Shown here: piece by piece, positions 63,984 through 64,000 of the stretch
Numbering within the stretch: position 1 is the first letter of the stretch
Layout of the letters: every line of letters begins with the position of its first letter
From: an uncultured Poribacteria bacterium
GTDB lineage: Bacteria; Poribacteria; WGA-4E; WGA-3G
Assembly (NCBI GenBank): GCA_951828515.1
Contig: OX639992.1
Span: forward strand, 868,001 to 932,000
DNA length: 64,000 bases
Direction of reading: 5' to 3'
The notes under the pieces: model-generated
Told to the model about the DNA's origin: nothing
Seen by the model: only the letters and a program-made list of their open reading frames with translations
Database searches by the model: none
Made by a program: the position numbers and the translations under genes

Positions 63984-64000
63984 ATGACATTACGGGCCGG
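63984..64000 (+). CDS. Start of an unidentified gene (3' partial)
   Basis: ATG 63984 with GGGAG eight bases upstream and a promoter before it. Only five codons (MTLRA) are inside the window. Confidence 0.4.

Overview
The window looks like a scaffold from an uncultured, Gram-negative, sponge- or marine-associated bacterium, most probably Candidatus Poribacteria or a close relative. This is an inference from gene content. There are six phytanoyl-CoA-dioxygenase-like (PhyH) genes in 64 kb, two Cys-type sulfatases, sugar-acid enzymes (galactonate-dehydratase-like, 2,3-diketo-L-gulonate reductase, Ldh2-type dehydrogenase, glycerate kinase), TonB/PorV-type outer-membrane proteins, many lipoproteins, and a very high load of short palindromic intergenic repeats. 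Base composition is moderate and fairly even.

Layout. 1-2.3 kb: end of a class-III aminotransferase, a hendecad coiled-coil membrane protein and an E1-beta dehydrogenase subunit. 2.6-6.3 kb: a leftward operon (LamG-like secreted protein, two PhyH, NTT/MFS-like transporter). 6.4-8.8 kb: an intact ISAs1-family IS with a 10-bp target duplication beside a decayed TnpB element. 8.9-11.9 kb: stand-alone adenine methylase, small lipoprotein, AAA ATPase with a nuclease-like tail. 12-15 kb: SDR, PhyH and Ldh2-type dehydrogenase. 15-17 kb: three tandem paralogous lipoproteins. 17.5-21.4 kb: conserved housekeeping block phoH-ybeY-corC-like-tRNA-Pro-recO. 21.5-34.1 kb: TonB-dependent receptor, a toxin/antitoxin- and nuclease-like patch (24.7-29.9 kb) containing a GT39 membrane glycosyltransferase, then a large FlgD-tailed secreted protein and a PorV-family protein, suggesting type-IX-like secretion. 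34.2-36.3 kb: a truncated aspartyl protease and an intact TnpB element. 36.4-46 kb: sulfatase, fused alpha/beta glycyl-tRNA synthetase, 1276-residue HEAT lipoprotein, NIPSNAP protein. 46.7-53.6 kb: PhyH with an altered iron motif, enolase-superfamily dehydratase, sulfatase, glycerate kinase, PhyH, amidohydrolase. 53.6-61.3 kb: ABC permease, lipoprotein, Zn-alcohol dehydrogenase, SDR, DUF169, a B12-type radical SAM protein and a DMFase-beta-like protein. 61.8-63.8 kb: PhyH and dlgD.

The most interesting items are these. (1) The radical SAM gene does not end at its apparent TGA. Reading through as selenocysteine gives the tail C-U-A-E-P, and a hairpin directly follows the UGA. (2) A dispersed repeat ends at a constant distance before four start codons and supplies their Shine-Dalgarno sequence. 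(3) A palindromic repeat sits twice, in frame, in the linker of the fused glycyl-tRNA synthetase. (4) One PhyH protein has H-x-G in place of H-x-D, the signature of non-haem iron halogenases. (5) Several families of palindromes keep their loops or flanks while the stem arms covary. Repeats have repeatedly set the start, end or linker of genes here. All calls rest on reading the sequence and family knowledge; no database search was possible.
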